DNA of 64,000 nucleotides from Oscillospiraceae bacterium. Lineage in GTDB: Bacteria > Bacillota > Clostridia > Oscillospirales > Ruminococcaceae. Shown here piece after piece: positions 38,944-47,373 of the stretch. Numbering within the stretch: position 1 is the first letter of the stretch; the number at the start of each line of letters is the position of its first letter. The notes below the pieces were generated by a model. That model did not search any database. It was not told where the DNA came from and saw only the letters and a program-made list of their open reading frames with translations. Location: NCBI GenBank assembly GCA_017541275.1, contig JAFXZM010000036.1:22641-86640 (forward strand), read 5' to 3'. Made by a program: the position numbers and the translations under genes.

Positions 38944-39708
38944 TCACATTGCTGCTTCCCGCAGACGGCGCTGCCGCTTGCCGCTCAGCAGCGTTTCGCG
39001 CTGCTTCATCATGAGCTGCGTGCCGTCATCGCTGATGCAGAGGCGCCCGTGCCGCGTCAGCTCCAGAATCGCCAGAAACAGCGCAACACGGTCCGTGCGG
39101 CGCGTGAGGCCGTCAAACAGTGCGTTCATGCTGATTGTTTCCGCCGTGAAAAACTGCCGCAGCAGAAACACGACCTTGGAATTTACGCTTGTCACCTGAT
39201 GATGCGCCTGCACCATTGCCTGAATTTTCTCAGTGAGCCGGCCCTCCGCCATGCCTTTGGGCAGCTTTTTCAACCCCATGCTCTGATATACCTGCACCAG
39301 TGTTTCCGGCGGGTGCTCTCTGCGGTATGTCAGATCGACCGGCAGCTCGATGCCCTTCCGCACAAACAGCAAATCGCCGCACCAGCGCGACCGGAGCGTT
39401 TCTGCCGCCAGCTTGCAGAGCGAATACTCGATCAGTGCGCCCTCCAGTTCCTTTTTGACGGCCTCCGCTTCCTCCGGCTGCGGCAGCAGCGCTGCTGTCT
39501 TCATCCAGATCAGCTTGGCCGCCATGGTCAGAAATTCGCCGGCAAGCTCATAATCCTGCTCTGCACATTGCTGCATATACAACAGATACTGCTCCAGCAG
39601 CACCGTGATCTCAATATCGTGAATATTGAGCTGGTGCTTGGCAATCAGATGCAGCAGAAGATCCATCGGCCCTTCAAATACCGGTAAATGAAACGATAAT
39701 TCCGGCAT
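38944..39708 (-). CDS. scpA: Segregation and condensation protein A
   Basis: A 254-residue kleisin. The N-terminus FEGPMDLLLHLIAKHQLNI followed by HDIEI is the ScpA hallmark, and the C-terminal winged helix ends RVALFLAILELTRHGRL. It bridges SMC heads with ScpB in chromosome segregation. It follows the site-2 protease gene by four bases. scpB, usually next, is missing downstream, where the strand changes. Confidence 0.94.
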   Translation of the reverse strand: MPELSFHLPVFEGPMDLLLHLIAKHQLNIHDIEITVLLEQYLLYMQQCAEQDYELAGEFLTMAAKLIWMKTAALLPQPEEAEAVKKELEGALIEYSLCKLAAETLRSRWCGDLLFVRKGIELPVDLTYRREHPPETLVQVYQSMGLKKLPKGMAEGRLTEKIQAMVQAHHQVTSVNSKVVFLLRQFFTAETISMNALFDGLTRRTDRVALFLAILELTRHGRLCISDDGTQLMMKQRETLLSGKRQRRLREAAM

Positions 39709-39712
39709 GATG

Positions 39713-40432
39713 TCAACCCGCTATCTTCGGAACCCAGTCCGTCATGAAGATGAACAGCCGCCATATCTGATCGCTCATCCAGCTCAGCGGCGTCTGCAGA
39801 ATACCGGAGAACACCACGATCATAAATACGATCATCACAATCTGCTGATTGTCGATGAACCAGCGGTCGAACTTCGCAGGGGTGAAATAGCTCACGATCT
39901 TCGAGCCGTCCAGCGGCGGGATCGGGATGAGATTGAACAGTGCAAGGCCGATATTGACCGTGATGAAGAATTGCAGGAAATAAAACAGCAGCACCGCCGG
40001 ATTCATGGCTTCGTCGTTCATCCTGTACTGTGCCCAACCGCTCACAAAGAAATTGCTCATAAAGTAGAAGCGATAGACGATCATGCCGATAAATGCGGCA
40101 AGCAGGTTGCTGACCGGACCCGCCAGCGCGGTGATCGCGACGCCGAACCGGACACTGTGCTTGCGGTCGAAGCGGCGGGGATTGATCGGGACCGGCTTTG
40201 CCCAGCCGTAGCCCGTGAACAGCAGCATCAGCGCACCGAACGGGTCGATATGCGCGATCGGGTTGAGGGTCATGCGCCCCTGAATGCTCGCGGTATCGTC
40301 GCCGAGCTTGTAGGCCGTCCACGCATGCGCCATTTCATGCAGCGGGAGGATCAGGAAAATGATAACTAGATGAGCCAGCAGCTCGATCAGCGTTTTCTGG
40401 TCGAGATTGCCGTGCAGCAAATCAAATAACAT
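39713..40432 (-). CDS. Site-2 protease family membrane metalloprotease
   Basis: A 239-residue M50-type membrane protease. The zinc motif HEMAHAW lies near residue 35, and NLIPIPPLDGSK near residue 175 supplies the second (DG) motif. It resembles the short YwhC-like group that often precedes scpA in Firmicutes. ATG 40432 follows AAGGAGAAATCGT. Its promoter at 40494-40522 lies in a duplicated element. Substrate unknown. Confidence 0.92.
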   Translation of the reverse strand: MLFDLLHGNLDQKTLIELLAHLVIIFLILPLHEMAHAWTAYKLGDDTASIQGRMTLNPIAHIDPFGALMLLFTGYGWAKPVPINPRRFDRKHSVRFGVAITALAGPVSNLLAAFIGMIVYRFYFMSNFFVSGWAQYRMNDEAMNPAVLLFYFLQFFITVNIGLALFNLIPIPPLDGSKIVSYFTPAKFDRWFIDNQQIVMIVFMIVVFSGILQTPLSWMSDQIWRLFIFMTDWVPKIAG

Positions 40433-40493
40433 ACGATTTCTCCTTTTCAGTATGGGCGCTGCGGGCAAAAGCCCGCAGCAGGTGAACAGCATT

Positions 40494-40522
40494 ATTATAC
40501 CATATAAATCAGAAAAGTGCAA
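40494..40522 (-). promoter_or_regulatory. Promoter of the site-2 protease-scpA operon
   Basis: Minus strand TTGCAC (40517-40522), 17 bases, TATAAT (40494-40499). The upstream repeat copy carries a damaged version, TTACAC-17-TATAAC. Confidence 0.82.
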
Positions 40523-40675
40523 TGGGCGCAGTAAAATATAATCAACCGTTTGGCATCATTGGAGCAAAACCGGAGCCGGGCACTGCCCGGTTATACCATA
40601 TAAATCAGAAAAGTGTAATGGGAGCAGTAAAATATAATCAACCGTTTTGCATCATGGGAGCAAAACCGGAGGCTC
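40495..40675 (-). repeat. 96-base tandem duplication of promoter and terminator tail
   Basis: TTATACCATATAAATCAGAA begins at 40495 and again at 40591. Both copies run through GCAGTAAAATATAATCAACC and GGAGCAAAACCGGAG. They differ at a few positions, including both promoter hexamers. Confidence 0.9.
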
Positions 40676-40699
40676 CGGCACTTCCCGTACCGAAGCCTC
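40669..40699 (-). terminator. mreB terminator
   Basis: Minus strand GAGGCTTCGGTAC / G(C)CGGAGCCTC stem followed by CGGTTTTGC. Confidence 0.75.
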
Positions 40700-40709
40700 A
40701 GCTTTCTGT

Positions 40710-41726
40710 TCAGTAATATTTTACATCGTCCGCGAGAAGCTCCTCATAGTCATCGGGACGCTCCAGCACCTTGCCGATGCCCTCTGCCACGCAGTCCAGC
40801 GGAAATTCCGCAACATAAACCGGCATACCGGTCTCACGGTTGACGAGCTTATCCATGCCTCTCAGCAGTGCGCTGCCGCCGGTGAGCGTAATGCCCTGCT
40901 CAATCACATCGGCGGAAAGCTCCGGCGGCGTGTGGGCAAGCGTTTCGCGGATCGCATCCACAATCTCACTCAGCGGCTCGGCGAGCGCCTCCCGCACCTC
41001 ATCCGACGTGACTGTTATGTTTTCCGGCAGACCGTTCAGCAGATTCCGGCCGCTGACCTCCATTTCACTGACGTTCGGCTCCGGAAAGGCCGAGCCGATG
41101 CCGAGCTTGACTGCCTCTGCCGTTCGTTCGCCGATCAGAAGGCTGTATTTCTTCCGGATATAATTCACGATCGCCGTATCAAAGGCATTTCCGGCCGTGC
41201 GAACCGTGCGCGAGGAGACAATGCCGCCCATGGACAGCACAGCAATCTCACTGATGCCGCCGCCGATATCAATAATCATATTGCCGGTCGGCTCCATGAC
41301 ATTCAGGCCGGCGCCGAGTGCGGCTGCAAGCGGCCCCTGCACAAGCTGCACCGGTCTGGCACCGGCTTTTTCCGCTGCCTCCTTGACGGCACGGCGCTCA
41401 ACCGCCGTGACACCGGAGGGAATGGAAATGATAACGCGCGCTTTGGTAAAAAGCGTTCCCCTGAGCGATTTTTTGATGAGCTCCTGAAGCATCGTCGCGG
41501 CAATGTCAAAATCCGCGATCACGCCGTCGCGCAGCGGGTGTACGGCAATCACGGAGCCCGGCGTTCTGCCGATGATCTCCTTCGCGTCCTTTCCCACAGA
41601 GCTCGCCTGATCGGTACGGGTATTGACGGCCACGACCGAAGGCTCCCGCATGATGATGCCGCGGCTGCGCGCATAGATAAGGGTATTTTCCGTACCCAGA
41701 TCAATTCCGATATATCTGGTAAACAT
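40710..41726 (-). CDS. mreB: Rod shape-determining actin MreB/Mbl
   Basis: A 338-residue bacterial actin. The phosphate-1 motif IGIDLGTENTLIY, the phosphate-2 region MIIDIGGGISEIAVL and the adenosine motif GITLTGGSALLRG are all present. It forms membrane filaments that guide cell-wall synthesis. AAGGAGCAGACAAAGCT precedes ATG 41726. It is not next to mreC/mreD, so it may be an Mbl-like paralogue. The organism is probably coccoid, which makes retention of MreB noteworthy but not unusual. Confidence 0.95.
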   Translation of the reverse strand: MFTRYIGIDLGTENTLIYARSRGIIMREPSVVAVNTRTDQASSVGKDAKEIIGRTPGSVIAVHPLRDGVIADFDIAATMLQELIKKSLRGTLFTKARVIISIPSGVTAVERRAVKEAAEKAGARPVQLVQGPLAAALGAGLNVMEPTGNMIIDIGGGISEIAVLSMGGIVSSRTVRTAGNAFDTAIVNYIRKKYSLLIGERTAEAVKLGIGSAFPEPNVSEMEVSGRNLLNGLPENITVTSDEVREALAEPLSEIVDAIRETLAHTPPELSADVIEQGITLTGGSALLRGMDKLVNRETGMPVYVAEFPLDCVAEGIGKVLERPDDYEELLADDVKYY

Positions 41727-41845
41727 AGCTTTGTCTGCTCCTTCTTTTGTGTTTCCCTGTTCGCCTGTTCACTGCCGGTCTGTATTTGTTGCAGTGTTCC
41801 GGTGCATTCCGCACAGATGCAGAAGCGCCTATTCATCCGACTACT

Positions 41846-41874
41846 ATTTTACCACAAAACCCGCCTGCGGACAA
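41846..41874 (-). promoter_or_regulatory. mreB promoter
   Basis: Minus strand TTGTCC (41869-41874), 17 bases, TAAAAT (41846-41851). Confidence 0.6.
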
Positions 41875-41941
41875 TGCTTTTTCCGCAGCATGCAGATTTT
41901 CAGCGTTTTCACCAAAAATCGACACGATACCCGCAGCGGGG

Positions 41942-43246
41942 TCATTCAAATCTGATTTCTGAGATACAGGTATCCTCGCAGGCCGTTCCTGCTGTGATCT
42001 CATACAGCGAAAGCTCGATGCTGCTTGTCTTTTTGCCGCTGCACAGAAAGACCGGATAGCACTCTGAGCTGAAATCGTCTGACACCCAGACCGTATAGAC
42101 CGAGCCGTCGTCGAATCGGGCACGCAGGCGCGTCGGCTTTGCATTGCGCAGGAATTTCCGCTCGTCGGTGCGGAGGCCGCCGTAAACCGTAATCGAGCTG
42201 ATGACCTGCGGCTCTGCGGCATGGAGCGTAATCGTTTCGCCGTAGCCGAGACCGTCAACGCCCTCTGACCAGCAGGTATTCAGCTTGCCGTCCAGCACAT
42301 TGGCCGCCTCATAGGTGTGCGTGCCGTCTGCGCCGACATACGGCGCAAGCACGGAGCTGGCGGTCGCGGCGGTGAAATGCGCCTTCGGGTAGCCGTCCGC
42401 GCGCTCTACCGTAATGAGGCCGAGCTGCGGGTTATCCTTTTCCATGATATCCGAGCCGTAGCGGCCGCTGCTCATGACCAGCTTTTCCTTCTGCATATAG
42501 TCGCCGGTCAGCTCAAAATGGAGCGTGATCTCGGCCTTGCATGCCGATACTGTATAGCTGTATGCGGAGGAGGCCGGCGCACCGCAGAAATACTCGCCGT
42601 AATTGCCGAAGGAGAAGTCTTTTCCCCTGAGTGCAGCGGCATAGTCGCTGTAATATTTGCCGGCCTCATAGCCGTCGATCGCAATGCCGCCGGCATAGGT
42701 GTTGATCTTGTCGATCAGAATGCCGCTCTCTGTCAGCATTCTGCGGATCTCCTGCTCTTTTCCGCCGAAGCTGTCGGAATACGCGACATCCTCATAGGCC
42801 GTATCACAGACATAAAACCGCGTGTTCGGATACACGCTGTCGTTCGTGAAATAGAAATACCCGGAGGCCTCATCCTGAAAAAGCTGATAGCGTCCGCCCA
42901 TTTTGCCGATGATCTCCTTGGCGGAGCAATGCACGAGCTCAGGGAGTGTTTCCTGATGCACGGGCGCAGGGGCGGGAACGGTTGTCACCGTGCCGATGCC
43001 GGTCACGGTGCCTGCTTCCGGCAGGGCTGAGGTGCTGCTCTGCGGCAGCGTTTCCTCCTGCACCGGCACAGATGTCTGCTGCGTCAGCACAGAAGCCGCA
43101 GTGGTCTGGGCAGTGCTGCTGCCGGGGCCGTGCAGTCCGCTGGTAAAGCTGTCGCTTCCGGTTCCGCAGGCTGTCAGAACGGATAGCGGGAGCAGCAATG
43201 CTGCCCCCGCAGAAAAAAGTCGGAGCATTCGGGTCGGGCTTCCCAT
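41942..43246 (-). CDS. Lipoprotein with NADase-type glycan-binding-like C-terminus
   Basis: A 434-residue lipoprotein with lipobox VLTAC after a hydrophobic segment, then a Ser/Thr/Pro/Gln-rich linker to about residue 110, a middle domain with many Tyr, and a discoidin-like beta-sandwich at the end: YEAANVLDGKLNTCWSEG, VISSITVYGG and CISEIRFE are the usual landmarks. It follows the LacI/GGDEF gene by seven bases and is likely co-transcribed. ATG 43246 is the best upstream start; MLRLF six codons later is possible. A surface glycan-binding role is inferred. Confidence 0.82.
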   Translation of the reverse strand: MGSPTRMLRLFSAGAALLLPLSVLTACGTGSDSFTSGLHGPGSSTAQTTAASVLTQQTSVPVQEETLPQSSTSALPEAGTVTGIGTVTTVPAPAPVHQETLPELVHCSAKEIIGKMGGRYQLFQDEASGYFYFTNDSVYPNTRFYVCDTAYEDVAYSDSFGGKEQEIRRMLTESGILIDKINTYAGGIAIDGYEAGKYYSDYAAALRGKDFSFGNYGEYFCGAPASSAYSYTVSACKAEITLHFELTGDYMQKEKLVMSSGRYGSDIMEKDNPQLGLITVERADGYPKAHFTAATASSVLAPYVGADGTHTYEAANVLDGKLNTCWSEGVDGLGYGETITLHAAEPQVISSITVYGGLRTDERKFLRNAKPTRLRARFDDGSVYTVWVSDDFSSECYPVFLCSGKKTSSIELSLYEITAGTACEDTCISEIRFE

Positions 43247-43253
43247 TTGTGCT

Positions 43254-45176
43254 TCAGTCCTTTCGCAGATAGCGGGAGGTTTTCTTCCTCTTTTTTTGCT
43301 CATACATAATCTGGTCGGCCTGTGCAATCAGCGCAAAAAGCTTCATATCCGGCTCAACCTTCGTGACGAATGAACCGATGCTTGCGGAAAGCGTATAGGG
43401 CTTTCCGATCACACGGTTGACATCCGCGAGATGCAGCTTGAATTCCGATTCAAGGATTATCCCTGCATTCGCACTGACGCCGGTCGCAACCGCGATGAAC
43501 TCATCGCCGCCGAATCTGGCACAGACAGTATTTTTGCCGCAAACATCACCGATGACGGAGGCGAGCCGCTGCAGTGCAAAGTCGCCCTCATCGTGTCCGT
43601 AGTTGTCATTGATATACTTCAGGCCGTCCATGTCGATGAACGCGATCATCAGCGTATCGTGTGTTTCGATACAGTGGCGGAACATCTGGTCGGCAAGGCG
43701 GATGAAGCCGTTGCGGTTATAAATGCCGCAGAGCGGGTCGATGACATACAGCCGGTCAAGCTCGCGGACGGCATTATTCAGGTGCAGCAGCTTTCTGACA
43801 TTCTCCATGGAGTTTGCGATATTCAGCATCAGGGAATGGCAGTGTGCGCTCCGCAGCGGGAAATCGCTGTTTGTAATGATATAGTATCCCAAACATCGCT
43901 CACGGAAATGGAGCGGAAGGAAAAAGCTGACATTGCCGCCGGTCTCATGCGGAACAGGGAACATTGCCTCGCTCTTGAAGCGGTTGATGCAGCCGATCTC
44001 GCCGTGATCCCAGATCAGCGGTGCAGACATATCCTCCGTATAGCCGATGATGCAGTACTGATTGTCGTCCTCGGAGCCGTGCTCATGGAAGGCCTGCTGC
44101 CAGTTGTCGCAGAGGCAGATCGCGCACTGCTCACATTCCAGCTCGCTCATAAAGCTGCCGATCGCCTGCATAAGCTCATTCTCGGTCTCGGCCTCTGCCA
44201 GCACTGAGGTCATCCGGTTGAGCAGCGAAACGCCTGCGCGGCTGCTGTTGAGCAGCTCATAGGTCTGCTTTTTGTAGGCGCGGATATCGGTCTCGTCCGC
44301 GCTGCTGCATCCGCAGCTTTCGCGGAACACCGGGAATGCCTCCATTGCATGATCCCTGCTGCATATCTCGCCGTTCAGCACGCGGAATACGGTATCGCAG
44401 GCGGTATAGCCCGCATCGTAAAGCGGTCTGCTGACGGTTGTGAGTGCGGGATAATGATACTGTGCATAATAGGTATTGTCAAAGCCGGTCACAAGGATAT
44501 CTTCCGGCACGCGGAGGCCGTTCTGTTCGAGCGTGCGTATGGCCTCCAGCGCCATGGCATCGTTTGCGGAGATGATCGCATCGGGAAGCGGCCGGCCGTA
44601 CGAGAGCAGAGCTACCGCAGCCTTTGCGCCGTCGGCCGGGCGGAAGGTTCCCTCAAAAATGAGATCCTGCTCTACGGGAAGCTGATGCTCGGACATCACG
44701 CGGAGGAAGGCCTGCTTTCTGCTTTCCGCCTCCGGATTTCCGGCCGTACCGGAAATGAAGCAGAGCCTTCTGGCGCCGTGTTTGACAATCACATGCTCCA
44801 CAATCTGCTGCATCGCGATATTGTTATTGATGCGGATATTGTAGAATTCCGGAACAGCGTCGCTGTCGAGCACGGCGGCGGGAATGCCGGATTTCAGAAC
44901 ATTGCTGACAATCTCCTCACGCTGGTCGCGGTCGCTGATCGTGTTGGTAAGCAGAATTGCGCCGTCAAAGCGCTTCAGGTTGATGAGGCGGTAGATGTTG
45001 TATTCGCCGACATCATACTGAGAATTGCCCACCACGCCGCCGAATGCGGCAAAGCAGGCGATATTGATGTTCTTTTCCCTGGCACAGGCGATTACCCCCT
45101 CCAGTACGCTGTGCTGATATTCTTCGTCGATCCCCGCTACAATAACTGCGATCTGCGCGGGTGCAGTGTCATGCAT
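43254..45176 (-). CDS. LacI-type ligand-binding domain fused to GGDEF diguanylate cyclase
   Basis: A 640-residue cytoplasmic protein. Residues 1-280 are a periplasmic-binding-protein-like domain as in LacI regulators (QIAVIVAGIDEEYQHSVLEG, DAIISANDAMALEA, PEDILVTGFDNTYYA), but no DNA-binding helix-turn-helix precedes it. A GAF-like middle (about 310-460) and a GGDEF domain (about 470-640) follow, with intact GGDEF at 556-560. The product-inhibition RxxD site is replaced by CGKN. It should make c-di-GMP in response to a ligand, perhaps a sugar. Promoter at 45240-45268. Confidence 0.9.
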   Translation of the reverse strand: MHDTAPAQIAVIVAGIDEEYQHSVLEGVIACAREKNINIACFAAFGGVVGNSQYDVGEYNIYRLINLKRFDGAILLTNTISDRDQREEIVSNVLKSGIPAAVLDSDAVPEFYNIRINNNIAMQQIVEHVIVKHGARRLCFISGTAGNPEAESRKQAFLRVMSEHQLPVEQDLIFEGTFRPADGAKAAVALLSYGRPLPDAIISANDAMALEAIRTLEQNGLRVPEDILVTGFDNTYYAQYHYPALTTVSRPLYDAGYTACDTVFRVLNGEICSRDHAMEAFPVFRESCGCSSADETDIRAYKKQTYELLNSSRAGVSLLNRMTSVLAEAETENELMQAIGSFMSELECEQCAICLCDNWQQAFHEHGSEDDNQYCIIGYTEDMSAPLIWDHGEIGCINRFKSEAMFPVPHETGGNVSFFLPLHFRERCLGYYIITNSDFPLRSAHCHSLMLNIANSMENVRKLLHLNNAVRELDRLYVIDPLCGIYNRNGFIRLADQMFRHCIETHDTLMIAFIDMDGLKYINDNYGHDEGDFALQRLASVIGDVCGKNTVCARFGGDEFIAVATGVSANAGIILESEFKLHLADVNRVIGKPYTLSASIGSFVTKVEPDMKLFALIAQADQIMYEQKKRKKTSRYLRKD

Positions 45177-45239
45177 AAAACCACCATCCTGTATCAGATA
45201 TGGAAATAGAAATACGGGTTGTCATTGAATTTCACTGTA

Positions 45240-45268
45240 ATTATAACATGAATCCGAACAAAAATCAA
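45240..45268 (-). promoter_or_regulatory. Promoter of the LacI/GGDEF operon
   Basis: Minus strand TTGATT (45263-45268), 17 bases, TATAAT (45240-45245). Confidence 0.78.
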
Positions 45269-45399
45269 GCACAAAACACAAATTGTTTTGATTTTTCCGG
45301 CGCAAAAGACTGTTTTTTCTCACACTGCATTTTCTCCGCTGCGCTGTCCGGATTTTTTTCGTTTTTTCAGATTCTTTCAGATTATTTTAATGTTCGGGT

Positions 45400-45536
45400 G
45401 ATATGATACAGACAGTGAAGCGAGCACGCTTCCGATTTGATTTCAACCCCCATTTTCCCAATTTCTATTTCCCTAATTTCATACTGATTTTCAGTTTTCC
45501 TGTGCGGGCTGCCTGAAGGCGGCCTCTATTTTTTTG
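45400..45536 (+). ncRNA. Candidate C/T-rich small RNA
   Basis: An extended -10, TGATATGAT (45399-45407), is followed at about 45414 by a stem GAAGCG-AGCA-CGCTTC (45417-45432), then about 70 bases of pyrimidine-rich, apparently single-stranded sequence with ACCCCC, TTTTCCC and TTTCCC, and an eight-pair stem GGGCTGCC-TGAA-GGCGGCCT (45506-45525) with a seven-T tract (45529-45535). There is no open reading frame. This build resembles Firmicute trans-acting sRNAs whose C-rich loops pair with Shine-Dalgarno sites. The -35 is poor. Confidence 0.5.
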
Positions 45537-45714
45537 CGCGGCGGTTTTTGTGCGGTCTGAGGCCGCATCTGTTTGCCGCAGAAGCACTATTCCTGCATGG
45601 ACGTTTTTGAAAACGGGAAAAAATGCCATGCGCGCCTTCTGCATAATGCCGCGCCGTCCGGATAAGCTATATCATGCCTGTATCAGCGATGCAGGCGGAA
45701 AGGATTGGCACAAT

Positions 45715-46020
45715 ATGGGATTTTTGCAAAGAAAATGCGCAAAGCCGGCAGCGGCACTCCTGACGGCTGTGATCTGCTGCATCTCGCTGACAGCCTGCGG
45801 AGACGATTCTCAGACCGCTGAGCGGCAGGCAGAGCAGCACAACTCTCAGGCAGCGGAAAGCCGCACGGATACAAGCGTCACCGATACAACGCGCCGTTCA
45901 GTCACGGAGACAACAAAGCAGGACATCATGGACCGTGCTGAAAGTGCCGTCGATGATATGCGCGAGGATATCACCAGTCTGGTTCGGGAGGGCACCCGCG
46001 AGGTGCATCCGTTCGACTGA
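45715..46020 (+). CDS. Small lipoprotein
   Basis: A 101-residue lipoprotein: basic start MGFLQRK, hydrophobic core and lipobox SLTAC at about 25-29, then a polar Gln/Ser/Thr/Asp-rich mature part with DIMDRAESAVDDMREDITSL, a likely helix. AAAGGATTGGCACAAT precedes ATG 45715. No domain recognised. It stands alone and ends in its own terminator. Confidence 0.72.
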   Translation: MGFLQRKCAKPAAALLTAVICCISLTACGDDSQTAERQAEQHNSQAAESRTDTSVTDTTRRSVTETTKQDIMDRAESAVDDMREDITSLVREGTREVHPFD

Positions 46021-46026
46021 ACCGCA

Positions 46027-46054
46027 GCGGGCGGAGCTGAATGGCTCCGCCCGC
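46027..46054 (+). terminator. Terminator of the small lipoprotein
   Basis: Stem GCGGGCGGAGC / GCTCCGCCCGC followed by TCAGTCTGTCG, the same tail as at 34.7 and 50.0 kb. Confidence 0.8.
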
Positions 46055-46240
46055 TCAGTCTGTCGAGAAACCTGCAGAGAACCAAAATAAAAGTTTTTGG
46101 CACGTCAGCTTTGCTGGCGTTTGCTTTCTTTCAAAAAGCCCTCGTCGCCGTCCGCAGACGGCGAAACACCCTTACCGTTCAGCAGCGCGAAAGGAGGGGG
46201 CTTGGGAGAGGAAAGCAAGAGTTTTCCCTTCCCAAAGTCT
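46055..46240 (+). repeat. Dispersed repeat modules epsilon (partial) and gamma
   Basis: After the terminator tail comes CCAAAATAAAAGTTTTTGGC, then ACGTCAGCTTTGCTGGCGTT and TGCTTTCTTTCAAAAAGCCC. A degenerate GGGAGAGGAAAGC / GTTTTCCCTTCCC stem at 46205-46238 mirrors the perfect one at 14237. No gene here. Confidence 0.72.
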
Positions 46241-46312
46241 GTCGATATATGCATCGCAGATACCGCATAAAAAGGAAATGCTGCTGCCGTGCGGCGCGGG
46301 CTCCGCGCCAGC

Positions 46313-46357
46313 TTGACAAATATGCCAAAGTGTGGTATAATTTGATATCGGTTATCA
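46313..46357 (+). promoter_or_regulatory. Promoter and Fur/Zur-type operator of the zinc operon
   Basis: TTGACA (46313-46318), 17 bases, TATAAT (46336-46341). Directly after the -10 is TGATA-TCGGT-TATCA (46343-46357), a perfect inverted repeat resembling Fur-family boxes, placed over the start of transcription where a repressor would block it. Confidence 0.75.
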
Positions 46358-46387
46358 TTTTCATTTTTGCTTTCAGGAGGGCTTTCT

Positions 46388-46831
46388 ATGCAGAACAGCC
46401 GAAAATCAGAGTATCAGACAAAGCAAAAGGCGCAGGTGCTTGCCTATCTGGAGGCGCATGCAGAGCGGCATGTGACTGCTGCGGAGCTGCTGCATGCACT
46501 GACCGCGCAGGGAACACCGGTCGGTGCGGCAACAGTTTACCGGCAGCTTGAGCGCCTTGAAGCGCAGGGGCTCGTCCGGCGCTATACGCTCGACGACCGC
46601 GGGAGCGCCTGCTGGCAGTACGGCGGTGCCGAGGCAAAGGCCGGTACCTGTCATTCGCATTTTCATCTGAAATGCACCTGCTGCGGCACATTGATTCATC
46701 TGGACTGCGGGCATCTTGCGGGCATCACCGAGCATGTGAAGCAGGATCACGGCTTCACGATCGACCCGGCACGCACGACCTTTTACGGTCTCTGCAATGC
46801 CTGCGCGGAAACAAGAAAGGATGCAGAATGA
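46388..46831 (+). CDS. zur: Fur-family regulator, likely Zur
   Basis: A 147-residue winged-helix metalloregulator. The DNA-binding half carries TAAELLHALTAQGTPVGAATV and YRQLERLEAQGLVRRY; the metal half carries CHSHFHLKCTCCGTLIHLDC with the CTCC zinc pair, and CNAC near the end gives the second pair of the structural zinc site. ATG 46388 follows CAGGAGGGCTTTCT. It heads the znu operon and overlaps the next gene by four bases, so zinc sensing is the natural inference over iron. Confidence 0.88.
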   Translation: MQNSRKSEYQTKQKAQVLAYLEAHAERHVTAAELLHALTAQGTPVGAATVYRQLERLEAQGLVRRYTLDDRGSACWQYGGAEAKAGTCHSHFHLKCTCCGTLIHLDCGHLAGITEHVKQDHGFTIDPARTTFYGLCNACAETRKDAE

Positions 46832-47373
46832 TTCTGACAAGCGATGCAATCGAAAAGGGTGAGCTGACCGTTTCGCCGGAGCAGGCCTCCGCAGCAGCAG
46901 CGGAGGTTCAGCAGTATAACGAGCTGGCTGAGAAAAACCGCCTCGTATATAAACGCCGTGTCCGTGATATCAACGATTATTACGGCTTTGCAAATCTCAT
47001 CCTGACGGCGGTGATGGCAACAGGCGGAAGAAGGCACCGGTATCCGATGCCGATTCTGTCATTTACGTCGGTCTCATATCTGCTGATTCTGGTGCATGTC
47101 ACGGCTGTTATCATGCTTGCAATTATAAAAAAAGACCTGTTCAGGAGCGCATGTATCTCATGCGTGCTGGCGGCCGCTTCGTGGGTGTATTTCCCGCTGA
47201 TCGCTGCGAACTGGTGTGCGGTACTCATCCGGGACAGTGCGGAAAAATCTCTGCAAACGCAGCCCGGCTATCCGCATTTTCATGAAGTCCGGCTGCATGT
47301 TGAAAAACAGTACACGCCGCCGGCCAGAACCGTAACGGATGTACAGGGGAAAGGAATGGAAGAAATCATATGA
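46828..47373 (+). CDS. Membrane protein of unknown function in the zinc operon
   Basis: A 181-residue protein with a soluble N-terminus (Glu/Ala-rich, about 1-45) and three or four membrane helices around ANLILTAVMATGG, YLLILVHVTAVIMLAII and SCVLAAASWVYFPLIAA. The end contains PHFHEVRLHVEKQ, with a few His. It overlaps both zur (ATGA) and znuA (ATGA), so it is tightly co-expressed with zinc uptake. I recognise no family. Confidence 0.75.
   Translation: MILTSDAIEKGELTVSPEQASAAAAEVQQYNELAEKNRLVYKRRVRDINDYYGFANLILTAVMATGGRRHRYPMPILSFTSVSYLLILVHVTAVIMLAIIKKDLFRSACISCVLAAASWVYFPLIAANWCAVLIRDSAEKSLQTQPGYPHFHEVRLHVEKQYTPPARTVTDVQGKGMEEII

Noticed and set aside
46343-46357. Iron Fur box implying iron regulation
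   Set aside because: The operon encodes a Zn-type binding protein with an acidic/His loop and ABC partners, so Zur control is the simpler reading.
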